Of a stretch of 26,690 nucleotides of DNA, positions 1-7,490 are shown piece after piece. How positions within the stretch are numbered: position 1 is the stretch's first letter; each line of letters opens with the position of its first letter. The notes under the pieces are model-generated. The model did not search any database. It was not told where the DNA came from and worked only from the letters and a program-made list of their open reading frames with translations. Origin of the DNA: JBFHER01 sp041584055 (GTDB lineage: Bacteria > Bacteroidota > Bacteroidia > Bacteroidales > UBA5342); contig JBFHER010000018.1 in the NCBI GenBank assembly GCA_041584055.1, positions 1 to 26,690 of the forward strand, written 5' to 3'. A program made the position numbers and the translations under genes.

Positions 1-659
1 AATCAGGCTTATCCCTGTCAGAAGTGCCGGATGACATAGACGGTGAAGTACGCGATGCATCAGTGCCTGATATCGGGGCAGATGAATTTGTTTACGGATT
101 GAACTATTCACCTGAAATAGAATCGGAACCGGATACATTGGCCTTTGTTAACAAGCTTTATAAATATCAAATTATTGCATCCGACAGAAATGGTGATGTA
201 TTAAAATACAATTTAAGCACTGCACCGGCATTTCTCACTGTGGATCAGACAGGTATGATTACAGGTACACCATTGAACAGTGATATTGGAGAACAAACAA
301 TCGTTGTGGAGGTATCAGATGAAAATGGAGGAATTGATGAACAGAATTATATCTTACACATACAAATTGCAGAAAGTCTTCGAGATATTTATTCTGATGA
401 TCCTTCCGTATTTTCGTTGTATCCAAATCCTTCCGGGGATATAGTGTATATAAAAACATTAGATGGAAAGATACAAGCAGAGTCATGTGCCATTTATGAT
501 TTGTCGGGGATGCTTGTTTTCAATGCTGAATTATCCGGTTATAGCATAAATGGTGTCAGTAACCCACTTCAAATAACATCCCTTGCTTCCGGTGTTTATG
601 TTATCCGGATAAAAAGCAGTGGAAACAAATATTACGAATATAAATTCTTCAAACAATAA
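1..659 (+). CDS. 3' end of T9SS-exported surface protein (parallel beta-helix type, Ig-like domain, type A sorting domain)
   Basis: This is the C-terminal part of a larger protein; the frame is open back to base 3, so the GTG at 24 is unlikely to be the true start. Three parts are visible. Bases about 36-89 encode DIDGEVR followed by PDIGADEF, a signature often seen at the end of right-handed parallel beta-helix (choice-of-anchor Q-like) surface proteins. Bases about 108-360 encode a putative Ig/cadherin-like (He_PIG) domain with the typical ending TGMITGTP. Bases about 411-656 encode a type IX secretion sorting domain: SLYPNPSGD, then IYDLSGMLV and GVYVIRI, ending in a Lys-rich stretch. The protein should cross the outer membrane through T9SS and be anchored or released at the surface. 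Its substrate cannot be told because the N-terminal part is outside the window. A hairpin follows the stop. Confidence 0.85.
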   Translation, partial: SGLSLSEVPDDIDGEVRDASVPDIGADEFVYGLNYSPEIESEPDTLAFVNKLYKYQIIASDRNGDVLKYNLSTAPAFLTVDQTGMITGTPLNSDIGEQTIVVEVSDENGGIDEQNYILHIQIAESLRDIYSDDPSVFSLYPNPSGDIVYIKTLDGKIQAESCAIYDLSGMLVFNAELSGYSINGVSNPLQITSLASGVYVIRIKSSGNKYYEYKFFKQ

Positions 660-723
660 CTTCTTGAATTGAGAATATATTATTGATAAAGAAAGACTGA
701 TCAGCTTGTTGCTGTTATTTGAT

Positions 724-773
724 GAACCCCGTTGAAGAAATTAAAATCTGACGCGGGGTTCTCAGTTTTATTT
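724..773 (+). terminator. Putative intrinsic terminator after the T9SS protein gene
   Basis: An 8-bp perfect stem (GAACCCCG at 724-731, CGGGGTTC at 754-761) with a 22-base loop is followed by the T-rich run TTTTATTTT. The GC-rich stem in AT-rich surroundings supports termination; the long loop lowers confidence. Confidence 0.45.
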
Positions 774-903
774 TCACATTCAAATCATTTAGGTAAAAAA
801 TATCCTTGGATAGGATGTCGCATTGAAATTTTATTCCTATAATGAAGCTGAACAGCTAAACACAATTCGTTTCAGTTTGTTGTTTGAATAAAAAAAAGAA
901 TAA

Positions 904-2676
904 ATGGCAGACACCCAAAAAAAGAAAATTACACTATCAGGTTTACGCAATGCCTTCAAATTATATAAATATATAAAGCCCTTCAACAAAGAATATGCAC
1001 TTGGTTTTTTCTTTTTGGTGGGATCCAGTCTTGCGAATCTGGCTTTCCCAAAACTTCTCGGAGAGCTTGTAAACTCAGGCACTGAAAATGTCTTAGGGGA
1101 GGAAATTGGCAAGATTGCATTGATCCTGGCCGGTATTCTTATTATTCAGTCCATATTTTCGTACTTTCGAATTGTTTTATTTGTGAATGTGACCGAAAAA
1201 ACGCTGGCATTTTTAAGGTACGAAACATTCAGGCATCTTGTAAAACTGCCTCTCAGCTTTTTTGAAAAACACAGGGTTGGAGAGCTAAACAGCAGGATTT
1301 CATCAGACATTACACTTTTACAGGAAACACTAACGACCACACTGGCCGAATTTCTACGTCAGATTATCATCATTATAGGTGGTATTATTCTCCTTGCCAT
1401 TACCTCCATAGAACTTACCTTGTTTATGCTGGCTGTATTGCCGGGTACGATGCTTATTGCACGTCTGTTTGGCCGCTACATTCGCAAGTTCTCAAAAAAA
1501 GTACAGGCACAGGTCGCTGATTCCAATACCATTGTTGAGGAAACATTGCAAGGGATCAGAAGTGTCAAGGCATTTACAAATGAATGGCTTGAAACTGAAC
1601 GTTATAAAAAGAAAACCAATGATATTGCAAAACTTGGTATGAAAGCAGGCAAGTACCGGGGCGCATTCTCCTCCTTCATCATTTTTGGAATATTTGGGGC
1701 TCTCGTCGCGGTGATATGGAAGGGTGCAACCATGTTGGCCAGTGGAGATTTAATTGCCGGTGATTTATTTTCCTTTCTAATCTATTCTGTTTTTGTGGGA
1801 GGAACAATTGGTGGCCTGGCAAGTGTTTTTGCCAGTATTCAGAAGTTCATAGGCGCAACAGAAGACCTGTTTGAAATCTTTGATAGTGAAGAAGAAGCCC
1901 TTGATGATGTTATCCGCCTTGAAGAAAAGGATGTATTAAAAGGGAATATTGTGCTTGAAGATGTCTCCTTTGCGTACCCGACCCGTCCAACAGAGCCTGT
2001 AATTAAAGGAATTAACGCTATAATTGAACCCAATCAAACAATTGCGGTGGTGGGCCCCAGCGGAGCAGGAAAATCAACACTTGCAACCCTTTTACTTGGC
2101 ATGCACGACAAATCATCAGGTCAGATTTCATATGATGGCAGAACCATTGAATCCTTCCCACTTTCAACTTTGCGTAAGCAAATTTCTTTGGTTCCTCAGG
2201 ACATCTTTTTGTTTGGAGGATCCATCCGGGAAAACATAGCCTATGGCAAAACAGATGCGACAGATGAAGAGATTTACCGTGCAGCAGAACAAGCAAATGC
2301 CATGGAGTTTATCAACCGTTTTCCTGAAGGCCTGGATACGGTAGTTGGAGAAAGGGGAACACAGTTATCTGGTGGACAACGCCAGCGCATTGCCATTGCA
2401 AGGGCAGTATTGAAAGATCCCCGCATCTTAATCCTTGATGAGGCAACATCCTCCCTTGATTCGGAATCTGAACGCCTTGTGCAGGATGCCCTGGATAAAC
2501 TCATGCATGGAAGAACTTCCATTGTGATTGCACACCGCTTATCAACAATACGAAAAGCAGACCAGATTCTTGTGATGGAGCAGGGACAGATTGTTGAGAA
2601 TGGCACGCATGAAGAGTTGATGAACATCGAAAACGGTATTTATAACAACCTTAGCAGGTTACAATTTGCAGTATGA
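904..2676 (+). CDS. Type I ABC exporter, fused membrane and ATPase domains (MsbA/LmrA-like half transporter)
   Basis: The 590-residue protein has the standard length of a homodimeric ABC half-exporter. Residues about 25-315 form the six-helix ABC transmembrane domain, and residues about 348-585 the nucleotide-binding domain. The ATPase motifs are complete: Walker A GPSGAGKS (384-391), Q-loop Gln432, signature LSGGQ (488-492), Walker B ILILDE (508-513) and H-loop His544. It should export a hydrophobic molecule (lipid, peptide or drug) across the inner membrane using ATP; the substrate cannot be read from sequence. The ATG at 904 follows an A-rich stretch without Shine-Dalgarno sequence. A truncated haemoglobin gene starts one base after the stop, so the two are almost certainly co-translated. 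There is no sign of truncation or of unusual base composition. Confidence 0.93.
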   Translation: MADTQKKKITLSGLRNAFKLYKYIKPFNKEYALGFFFLVGSSLANLAFPKLLGELVNSGTENVLGEEIGKIALILAGILIIQSIFSYFRIVLFVNVTEKTLAFLRYETFRHLVKLPLSFFEKHRVGELNSRISSDITLLQETLTTTLAEFLRQIIIIIGGIILLAITSIELTLFMLAVLPGTMLIARLFGRYIRKFSKKVQAQVADSNTIVEETLQGIRSVKAFTNEWLETERYKKKTNDIAKLGMKAGKYRGAFSSFIIFGIFGALVAVIWKGATMLASGDLIAGDLFSFLIYSVFVGGTIGGLASVFASIQKFIGATEDLFEIFDSEEEALDDVIRLEEKDVLKGNIVLEDVSFAYPTRPTEPVIKGINAIIEPNQTIAVVGPSGAGKSTLATLLLGMHDKSSGQISYDGRTIESFPLSTLRKQISLVPQDIFLFGGSIRENIAYGKTDATDEEIYRAAEQANAMEFINRFPEGLDTVVGERGTQLSGGQRQRIAIARAVLKDPRILILDEATSSLDSESERLVQDALDKLMHGRTSIVIAHRLSTIRKADQILVMEQGQIVENGTHEELMNIENGIYNNLSRLQFAV

Positions 2677-2677
2677 T

Positions 2678-3115
2678 ATGACGAAACCGGAATTAAATAT
2701 AACGGATGCGCCTTTCGGCGTAAGACCCCAGGTAACCTTGCCCGATCCTCAGTTTTTAGAATTGCTGAAGGAAGATGGATTAAGAACATTGGTTAGTGAT
2801 CATTATGACTTATTGGTGAAAAGCAAAATTCGCCATTTGTTTCCTGTAGACACGGAAGACCTGGCCATTGCAAAAGAGCGGGCCGCGGATTTTTTTATCC
2901 AAATTTGTGGTGGTTACCCATACTACAGAGACAACAGGGGAAAACCAATGATGGCAAGACGACACCAGCAATTTAGAATTAAACCTGCCGATCGGGTGAT
3001 ATGGTTGAACTGTTACAGGGAGTTACTTCAGAAATTGGATCTACCTGATTCCGTGGTTTATTCTTTTTGGCAGTACTTGAATGTATTTTCACTTTGGATG
3101 GTGAATACCGAATAA
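2678..3115 (+). CDS. Group III truncated haemoglobin
   Basis: The protein of 145 residues is a bacterial 2-on-2 globin (PF01152 superfamily). Recognisable segments are LVSDHYDLLVKS (38-49; Tyr43 is probably the B10 residue), FFIQICGGYPYY (72-83) and the strongly conserved MMARRHQQF (91-99), whose His96 is the expected proximal haem ligand. Group III globins of this type (Campylobacter Ctb is the best known) are cytoplasmic and are linked to oxygen handling or to nitric oxide and peroxynitrite detoxification. I chose the ATG at 2678 rather than the TTG at 2666, because the TTG lies inside the ABC transporter gene and the ATG starts one base after the TGA at 2674-2676. That arrangement suggests translational coupling to the exporter. 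No terminator is clear downstream, only a weak AT-rich hairpin near 3142-3159. Confidence 0.88.
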   Translation: MTKPELNITDAPFGVRPQVTLPDPQFLELLKEDGLRTLVSDHYDLLVKSKIRHLFPVDTEDLAIAKERAADFFIQICGGYPYYRDNRGKPMMARRHQQFRIKPADRVIWLNCYRELLQKLDLPDSVVYSFWQYLNVFSLWMVNTE

Positions 3116-3148
3116 AAAAATAGATTTTACAATCACTCCATAAATGTT

Positions 3149-3178
3149 TTTGGACATTTTAAATAAATCGTACTTTTA
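3149..3178 (+). promoter_or_regulatory. Putative Bacteroidota promoter for the DUF3108 gene
   Basis: TTTG at 3149-3152, an 18-base spacer and TACTTTTA at 3171-3178 fit the Bacteroidota housekeeping pattern (TTTG at -33, TAnnTTTG at -7) with one mismatch. Transcription would start near 3185, leaving a leader of about 90 bases that holds the palindrome at 3191-3207. Confidence 0.45.
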
Positions 3179-3190
3179 TGGCCTTTGAAT

Positions 3191-3207
3191 TGTTACATTA
3201 CGTAACA
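3191..3207. promoter_or_regulatory. Palindrome TGTTAC-N5-GTAACA, possible operator
   Basis: TGTTAC (3191-3196) and GTAACA (3202-3207) are perfect inverted repeats separated by five bases. They lie just downstream of the predicted start of transcription of the DUF3108 gene, a position suited to a repressor. No T-run follows, so a terminator is unlikely. The binding protein is unknown. Confidence 0.35.
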
Positions 3208-3273
3208 TTTTTCAGTTTCTAATTCAGACCACAAGCCTGTTGTAGCTAACAAAGGTTGTAAAACATCAATTCT

Positions 3274-4032
3274 ATGCGTTTAATAGTGCTATGCATTACC
3301 ATATTTACAGTTCTACTTTGCAATGGCAAAAATCCCAATTTTGGAGAAGAAAAGTTTGAATATGATTTATCCATTGGCTTCTTTCAGGTGGGCAAAGCAA
3401 ACTTAAATTACGTCCATTCACAGCAAACAGGAAAGCGGACCATGTTGGCACATGCTTACAGCACAGGCATTGTTGATTTTTTCCATAATTTCAATTTCAA
3501 ATTTACAAACGAGCTGGACCAACGCACAGGATTACCATTATGGGCAACCAAAGAGTTTTACGAAGGGAAGTATCATTCAAGAAATAAGGTGCGATTTGAC
3601 CATGTATCACGTTCAGATTCAACAGTTGTTTTTAGTGATTCAATTGGTATAAATGTTGTCCCTAAAAATATTTTTGATATTCTAAGTGGTGTTTATCATA
3701 TCATGAATCATGCCCTTACAAAACCGTTTGAAAAAGGAGATACAATATCAACCTGCTGCTACTTTACGGATGAAGTGTGGACTTTAAAGCTGGTATATAT
3801 TGGTGATGAACCTGTTAAAACATTTCGGGGAAAGGAGCTTTGCCGAAAGTTCTATCTAATTCCACAAAAAGGATACTTTTTCAAAAATGATGATGATATT
3901 CTATTTTGGTTCTCAAAAGATGGTTTAAATACACCTATGCGCATACAGATGCGGTTTGTGCTAAGCTCAATCAAAGCAGAACTTTCAGCGTATAAAAATT
4001 CTTTAAGCCCGAAAAGACCTTTGAATCCATAA
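3274..4032 (+). CDS. DUF3108 domain protein, exported
   Basis: This 252-residue protein starts with a signal peptide (MRLIVLCITIFTVLLCNG). It then enters a DUF3108-type domain, recognisable from GEEKFEYDLSIGFFQVGKA near the mature N-terminus, a set of beta-strand segments, the late ELCRKFYLIPQKG segment and the closing DDILFWFSKDGLNTPMRI. DUF3108 proteins are predicted periplasmic beta-rich proteins of unknown function, common in Bacteroidota and Proteobacteria. The Cys in the signal region (LLCNG) resembles a weak lipobox, but the flanking residues make lipoprotein processing uncertain. It stands alone, with its own promoter and a palindromic element in the leader. No function can be given beyond the family name. 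Confidence 0.8.
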   Translation: MRLIVLCITIFTVLLCNGKNPNFGEEKFEYDLSIGFFQVGKANLNYVHSQQTGKRTMLAHAYSTGIVDFFHNFNFKFTNELDQRTGLPLWATKEFYEGKYHSRNKVRFDHVSRSDSTVVFSDSIGINVVPKNIFDILSGVYHIMNHALTKPFEKGDTISTCCYFTDEVWTLKLVYIGDEPVKTFRGKELCRKFYLIPQKGYFFKNDDDILFWFSKDGLNTPMRIQMRFVLSSIKAELSAYKNSLSPKRPLNP

Positions 4033-4177
4033 TTCGCAACAGTCTAATCGATGACTGTCCTGCTCAATGTCTACCGGGCAGTATTATCATCCATATATAC
4101 GAAGACTGAAAATGAACTTTTGATAAGTATTTCTGTTATTTTAGCATTACAGGGCGGTGGAAAAAAGCTTTATAAAC

Positions 4178-4210
4178 GTTCCAATACCATGCTGTATAGA
4201 TCCACTTTTG
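4178..4210 (+). promoter_or_regulatory. Weak candidate promoter for the small Cys-rich gene
   Basis: CACTTTTG at 4203-4210 matches TAnnTTTG with one mismatch, and a GTTC stretch about 21 bases upstream could serve as the -33 element. If real, transcription would start at about 4215-4217. That argues for the in-frame ATG at 4235, or for a leaderless message, instead of the ATG at 4214. Confidence 0.3.
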
Positions 4211-4213
4211 CAC

Positions 4214-4615
4214 ATGAAAACCGTTGTATCATATATGTTGATATTGGTATTTTCCTTTCAGATCCTGGAAGTATCGGTCATCTATGTGAACTTTAAAATC
4301 AATCAGGATTATATTGCAGAGGTACTCTGCATCAATAAAGATAAACCGGATTTAAAATGCAATGGTTGTTGTCAACTCAAAAAGGAGCTGAAAGCCCAGG
4401 AAGATCGAAGCAAGCAAAAAGAATCGGCTGTAAGCCCGGAGAAACCACTCATTTTTTTCGTTGAACTCGTATCTGATACATGCAAATATTATCCCTCGGC
4501 GCAAGTATTGCAACCATCGATAATATATTTAACGCTGAACCAAAATAACCCAAATCAGGTTTTTCATCCTCCCAAAGATGCTTTGTCTATAAAGTCTTTT
4601 AACGTGTTGCTTTGA
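4214..4615 (+). CDS. Small Cys-rich single-pass membrane protein preceding a copper-type TonB receptor
   Basis: This 133-residue protein has one N-terminal hydrophobic segment (residues about 3-26), then a compact Cys motif: YIAEVLC-INKDKPDLKC-NGCC (Cys39, Cys49, Cys52, Cys53), and later Cys90 and an FHPP segment near the C-terminus. I have no firm family name for it, but the pattern of an LC-x-NK-x-KP-x-L-x-CNG-x-C motif after one membrane helix is familiar from short hypothetical proteins in Bacteroidota. The Cys cluster suggests metal binding or thiol chemistry in the periplasm (inference). An upstream in-frame start at 4157 would add 19 residues before the helix and looks less natural; 4235 is another possible start. 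A hairpin and 112 bases separate it from the receptor gene. Confidence 0.7.
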   Translation: MKTVVSYMLILVFSFQILEVSVIYVNFKINQDYIAEVLCINKDKPDLKCNGCCQLKKELKAQEDRSKQKESAVSPEKPLIFFVELVSDTCKYYPSAQVLQPSIIYLTLNQNNPNQVFHPPKDALSIKSFNVLL

Positions 4616-4621
4616 TGGATT

Positions 4622-4653
4622 GTCATCGCGTTAAAACGCATATGACTTTATTT
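4622..4653 (+). terminator. Possible weak terminator or leader hairpin after the Cys-rich gene
   Basis: GTCAT (4622-4626) pairs with ATGAC (4642-4646) and, inside it, GCGTT with AACGC (4628-4639), followed by TTTATTTCT. The stem has a small internal asymmetry. It could stop or weaken transcription into the receptor gene, or it could be a leader structure. Confidence 0.35.
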
Positions 4654-4674
4654 CTATATGAGATATTTTTACTT

Positions 4675-4699
4675 AATACCTTCTTTCTTTTTTGGTATT
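4675..4699. promoter_or_regulatory. Inverted repeat AATACC-Y13-GGTATT upstream of the copper-type receptor
   Basis: AATACC (4675-4680) and GGTATT (4694-4699) flank a run of 13 pyrimidines, 28 bases before the receptor ATG. The same half-site AATACC also occurs at 4183-4188, upstream of the small Cys-rich gene. It could be an operator or an RNA hairpin that affects initiation; no regulator is encoded next to it. Confidence 0.3.
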
Positions 4700-4727
4700 G
4701 AGGGATTGGTGTATAAATAATAACACA

Positions 4728-6971
4728 ATGACAAAAATTGTTTTTTCTGTTGCTGTATTGCTGTTTTCATGGCTTTCTATGGCACAAGAGGTACATATAA
4801 AACTATTAAATTCCCAAACAGGAGAAGCCTTTTCGGGAGTTCATTTTAAGTATGGAGATGCAGAGGGCATTTCAAACGAAGCAGGAAGCATCGCATTTCT
4901 AAAAATACCGGCCCAAACGTTGTTGGTATCTCATGTCTCTTTGGGAAAACAGTATTTTTCTGATGACATGGTTAAAGGGGCGATCCTCTCTGGTGAATTA
5001 AGATTGGAACCACATGTTCAGGTGTTACAACCGGCTGTGATTTTGGCAAAGGGTAAGGCCAATGTATTCAGTGGACTACAGGTTACAGAAACCGACAAAG
5101 TAACCCACGATGCGGGCGCTTTTTTAAAACAAACGCCATTGATTGCTGCCATACAAAAAGGTGGTAATTATGGCTTTGATCCGGTGATGCGGGGCTTTAA
5201 ATATGATCAACTTAATCTTGTGATGGATGGAGGTATTTGTGCCACAGCAGCGTGTCCCAATAGAATGGATCCGCCATCCAGCCAGATTCCAATGAACATG
5301 ATCGAACAAATTGAAGTATTGAAAGGACCCTATTCCTTAAGGTATGGAACAGGTTTTGGAGGTACAATAAACTTTAAATCACTAGCTGGTTCTTATGCGG
5401 ATATTACAAAAGTAAAAGGTCGAATATCCGCAGGATATGAAGGGAACGGAACCATTTACAAAACAGAAGGAGAAGTTGGTATTAGCGGTAGGTTTTATAA
5501 CATCTCCATCTATGGTTCATACAGTGATGGTGGTAACTATTACGATGGGAATGATTCTTTAGTGGAGGCATCGTTTAACAGATTGAATTTGGGAACCCGG
5601 ATGAATTTCCAAATCAACAGTAGAAATGAGATTTCCCTAAACATTGCCAATAACTTTGCAAAGGATGTGGATTTTCCGGCCTTAAATATGGATCTCAGAG
5701 AAGACAATACCTGGCTAATGAGCGCCTCACACAAATACAAACCTGAGGAAGGGAGCCTCAAACGCATAAATACATCGCTGTTTGCCTCCTTTGTTGATCA
5801 TGAAATGGATAACCTTAACAAAAATTTAAGCCCGAGAATGGTAAATGCAGTCACAGATGCCATCACCAGAAATATGGGAGCCAGATCGGAGGCTTTGGTG
5901 AATTTTAGAAACGGGGTGTTGTATACAGGCCTGGATTTTAAACAACAGACTGCTGATGGAACACGTTACAGAACATTTTTGATGGGCCCCAATACAGGCA
6001 CTACAATCAATGATAACGTGTGGCAGGATAGCCGGATTACTGAAGCATCCGTTTTTGGCGAGTACCATCATGATTTTGAACGGAGTGGGATCGTTGCTTC
6101 CCTGCGTTTAAACTACAACAATGCGGAAGCATTTAATGTATCGGATAGATTCAGTGCTGCCAATGATGTGTTGCATGAATCGCAAATAAATCCATCCCTC
6201 AGTATTGGATATTTTTACGATCTCAACGAAACACTATCTCTCGGACTTTGGCTGGGACGTGCTCAAAGAAGTGGTAGTCTGACAGAAAGATTTATAAATT
6301 ACCTTCCTGTTGGACGTGATCCCTACGAACGTGTCGGCAATCCTTCACTTAATGCAGAAGTCAATAATCAAATTGATCTGGATCTTAACTGGAAGACAAG
6401 CTCTGCAACGATCCAGATAAATGTGTTTGCTGCATATCTGAATGATTTCATAAGTTCAGAAATTCAATCAGATCTGTCGCCTTTGTTGTCAACCGCACCA
6501 GGAGTAAAACAATACATGAATATTGGCAATGCGTTACTTACCGGTGCTGAAGTGAGTTGGACACATCAGTGGACAGATATTTTATACTCAAGTGCAGCCC
6601 TTGCTTACACCTATGGTGAAAATCTTGAGGCCAATACACCACTGCCGGAAATAGCACCTCTGGATACACGTTTTTTAATCGGAGCCAATTTATTGAAGAA
6701 GACATTGAAACCAGAACTTTCGCTTCGACTTGTCAATGAACAAAATCGCATTGCAACCTCATTTGGAGAAACAGTCACCCCGGGTTATAAGGTGCTTGAT
6801 TTAATGTTGAACTACTTACCTGTCAAAAATATGCAGATAAAACTTGGTCTTGCCAATTTGTTCAATGCGGCTTATTATGAACATCTCAGTCGTTCGGTTT
6901 CAGGTACAGCTGCGTACAAGATCCACGCACCGGGGCGTTCTTTCTATGCAACTGTGACGTACCAGTTTTAA
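4728..6971 (+). CDS. TonB-dependent outer-membrane receptor, predicted copper receptor (OprC/NosA type)
   Basis: A TonB-dependent receptor of 747 residues: signal peptide (MTKIVFSVAVLLFSWLSMAQ), a short carboxypeptidase-regulatory-like beta domain (about 20-100), plug domain (about 110-225, with IEQIEVLKGPYSLRYGTG) and a 22-strand barrel ending in YATVTYQF. The plug carries ACPNRMDPP, giving Cys176-x-x-x-Met180, and a barrel loop carries DHEMDN, giving His358-x-Met360. Pseudomonas OprC binds copper with exactly such a CxxxM and HxM set, about 176 residues apart; here the spacing is 178. All four ligands are thus present, which supports copper import. The ATG at 4728 is chosen over the TTG at 4692 because it begins the signal peptide directly. 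There is no SusD partner, so it is not a glycan-type SusC. The upstream small Cys-rich protein may be a partner. Confidence 0.88.
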   Translation: MTKIVFSVAVLLFSWLSMAQEVHIKLLNSQTGEAFSGVHFKYGDAEGISNEAGSIAFLKIPAQTLLVSHVSLGKQYFSDDMVKGAILSGELRLEPHVQVLQPAVILAKGKANVFSGLQVTETDKVTHDAGAFLKQTPLIAAIQKGGNYGFDPVMRGFKYDQLNLVMDGGICATAACPNRMDPPSSQIPMNMIEQIEVLKGPYSLRYGTGFGGTINFKSLAGSYADITKVKGRISAGYEGNGTIYKTEGEVGISGRFYNISIYGSYSDGGNYYDGNDSLVEASFNRLNLGTRMNFQINSRNEISLNIANNFAKDVDFPALNMDLREDNTWLMSASHKYKPEEGSLKRINTSLFASFVDHEMDNLNKNLSPRMVNAVTDAITRNMGARSEALVNFRNGVLYTGLDFKQQTADGTRYRTFLMGPNTGTTINDNVWQDSRITEASVFGEYHHDFERSGIVASLRLNYNNAEAFNVSDRFSAANDVLHESQINPSLSIGYFYDLNETLSLGLWLGRAQRSGSLTERFINYLPVGRDPYERVGNPSLNAEVNNQIDLDLNWKTSSATIQINVFAAYLNDFISSEIQSDLSPLLSTAPGVKQYMNIGNALLTGAEVSWTHQWTDILYSSAALAYTYGENLEANTPLPEIAPLDTRFLIGANLLKKTLKPELSLRLVNEQNRIATSFGETVTPGYKVLDLMLNYLPVKNMQIKLGLANLFNAAYYEHLSRSVSGTAAYKIHAPGRSFYATVTYQF

Positions 6972-7049
6972 AGGATACTTGCAGAACACAGGAAAAAAAT
7001 TTTCGTTTCATTGATTTATTGTTTAATTTGCAAAAATTAAAATGCATTT

Positions 7050-7403
7050 ATGGCTCATTTAGGCATCTTTTCCTCACTAATACCATACATCGCTCTGGTG
7101 GTTTCATATATCACATGTGTGGGATACTTTTCTTTTAATAAGAAAGGTGTTATTGAGGAAAGTGATGTAAATGAGCTTTTTGTGGATAATAACGATAATT
7201 CAGATTCAATTGATTGTTATTCCTTTTTTACAGATCAAACCTCCGATCAAAAGCAATCCTTGGAATCCGCGAACGATCATGCGTATAACTTTAAAATTCT
7301 AAATTCTAAGATTCGACATGTTGGAAACCACAGTACGGGAGTATTGTTAAATGATTTTCAATCCTGTCTGTATTCTCGTCCCCCTCCATTCTTTGTCTGT
7401 TAG
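7050..7403 (+). CDS. Small single-pass membrane protein at the head of the porphyrin/haem operon
   Basis: This 117-residue protein has one N-terminal hydrophobic helix (residues about 5-27, LGIFSSLIPYIALVVSY), a polar and acidic middle (SDVNELFVDNNDNSDS) and a short tail ending in SRPPPFFVC. Cysteines are at 23, 56, 106 and 117. I do not recognise a named family. Its layout (short, one N-terminal helix, periplasmic tail, directly before a TonB-dependent receptor) repeats that of the Cys-rich protein at 4214-4615, and the Pro-rich end resembles the FHPP of that protein. The ATG at 7050 lies 20 bases after TTAATTTG, which could be a -7 box with one mismatch. An 87-base gap with a small hairpin separates it from the receptor gene, so it may be the first gene of that operon. 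Confidence 0.6.
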   Translation: MAHLGIFSSLIPYIALVVSYITCVGYFSFNKKGVIEESDVNELFVDNNDNSDSIDCYSFFTDQTSDQKQSLESANDHAYNFKILNSKIRHVGNHSTGVLLNDFQSCLYSRPPPFFVC

Positions 7404-7416
7404 TTTTGCCCTGATG

Positions 7417-7432
7417 TCAATCAAACGATTGA
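7417..7432 (+). promoter_or_regulatory. Inverted repeat TCAATC-N4-GATTGA between small gene and receptor
   Basis: A 6-bp perfect inverted repeat with a 4-base loop, weakly extendable by GCC/GGC outside an internal loop, is followed by GTAATTTTA. It could be an attenuator, a processing hairpin or an operator. The following TAATTTTA (7438-7445) also resembles a -7 box with one mismatch, so separate initiation for the receptor gene is possible. Confidence 0.3.
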
Positions 7433-7490
7433 TGGCGTAATTTTATGAATAGAATTAAGTGATTGTATTCTTTACAGACAAATAAATTAA

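Noticed and set aside
904..2676. ABC exporter as a dedicated haem exporter
   Set aside because: Its sequence shows only general MsbA/LmrA-like features; the nearby globin is not enough to assign a substrate.
3142..3159. AAATGT/ACATTT hairpin after the globin gene as a terminator
   Set aside because: The stem is weak and AT-rich, has no proper T-run, and overlaps the -33 element of the next promoter.
4051..4296. Overlapping 81-residue reading frame before the Cys-rich gene
   Set aside because: It overlaps the better supported gene at 4214 in another frame and shows no signal, membrane or domain pattern.
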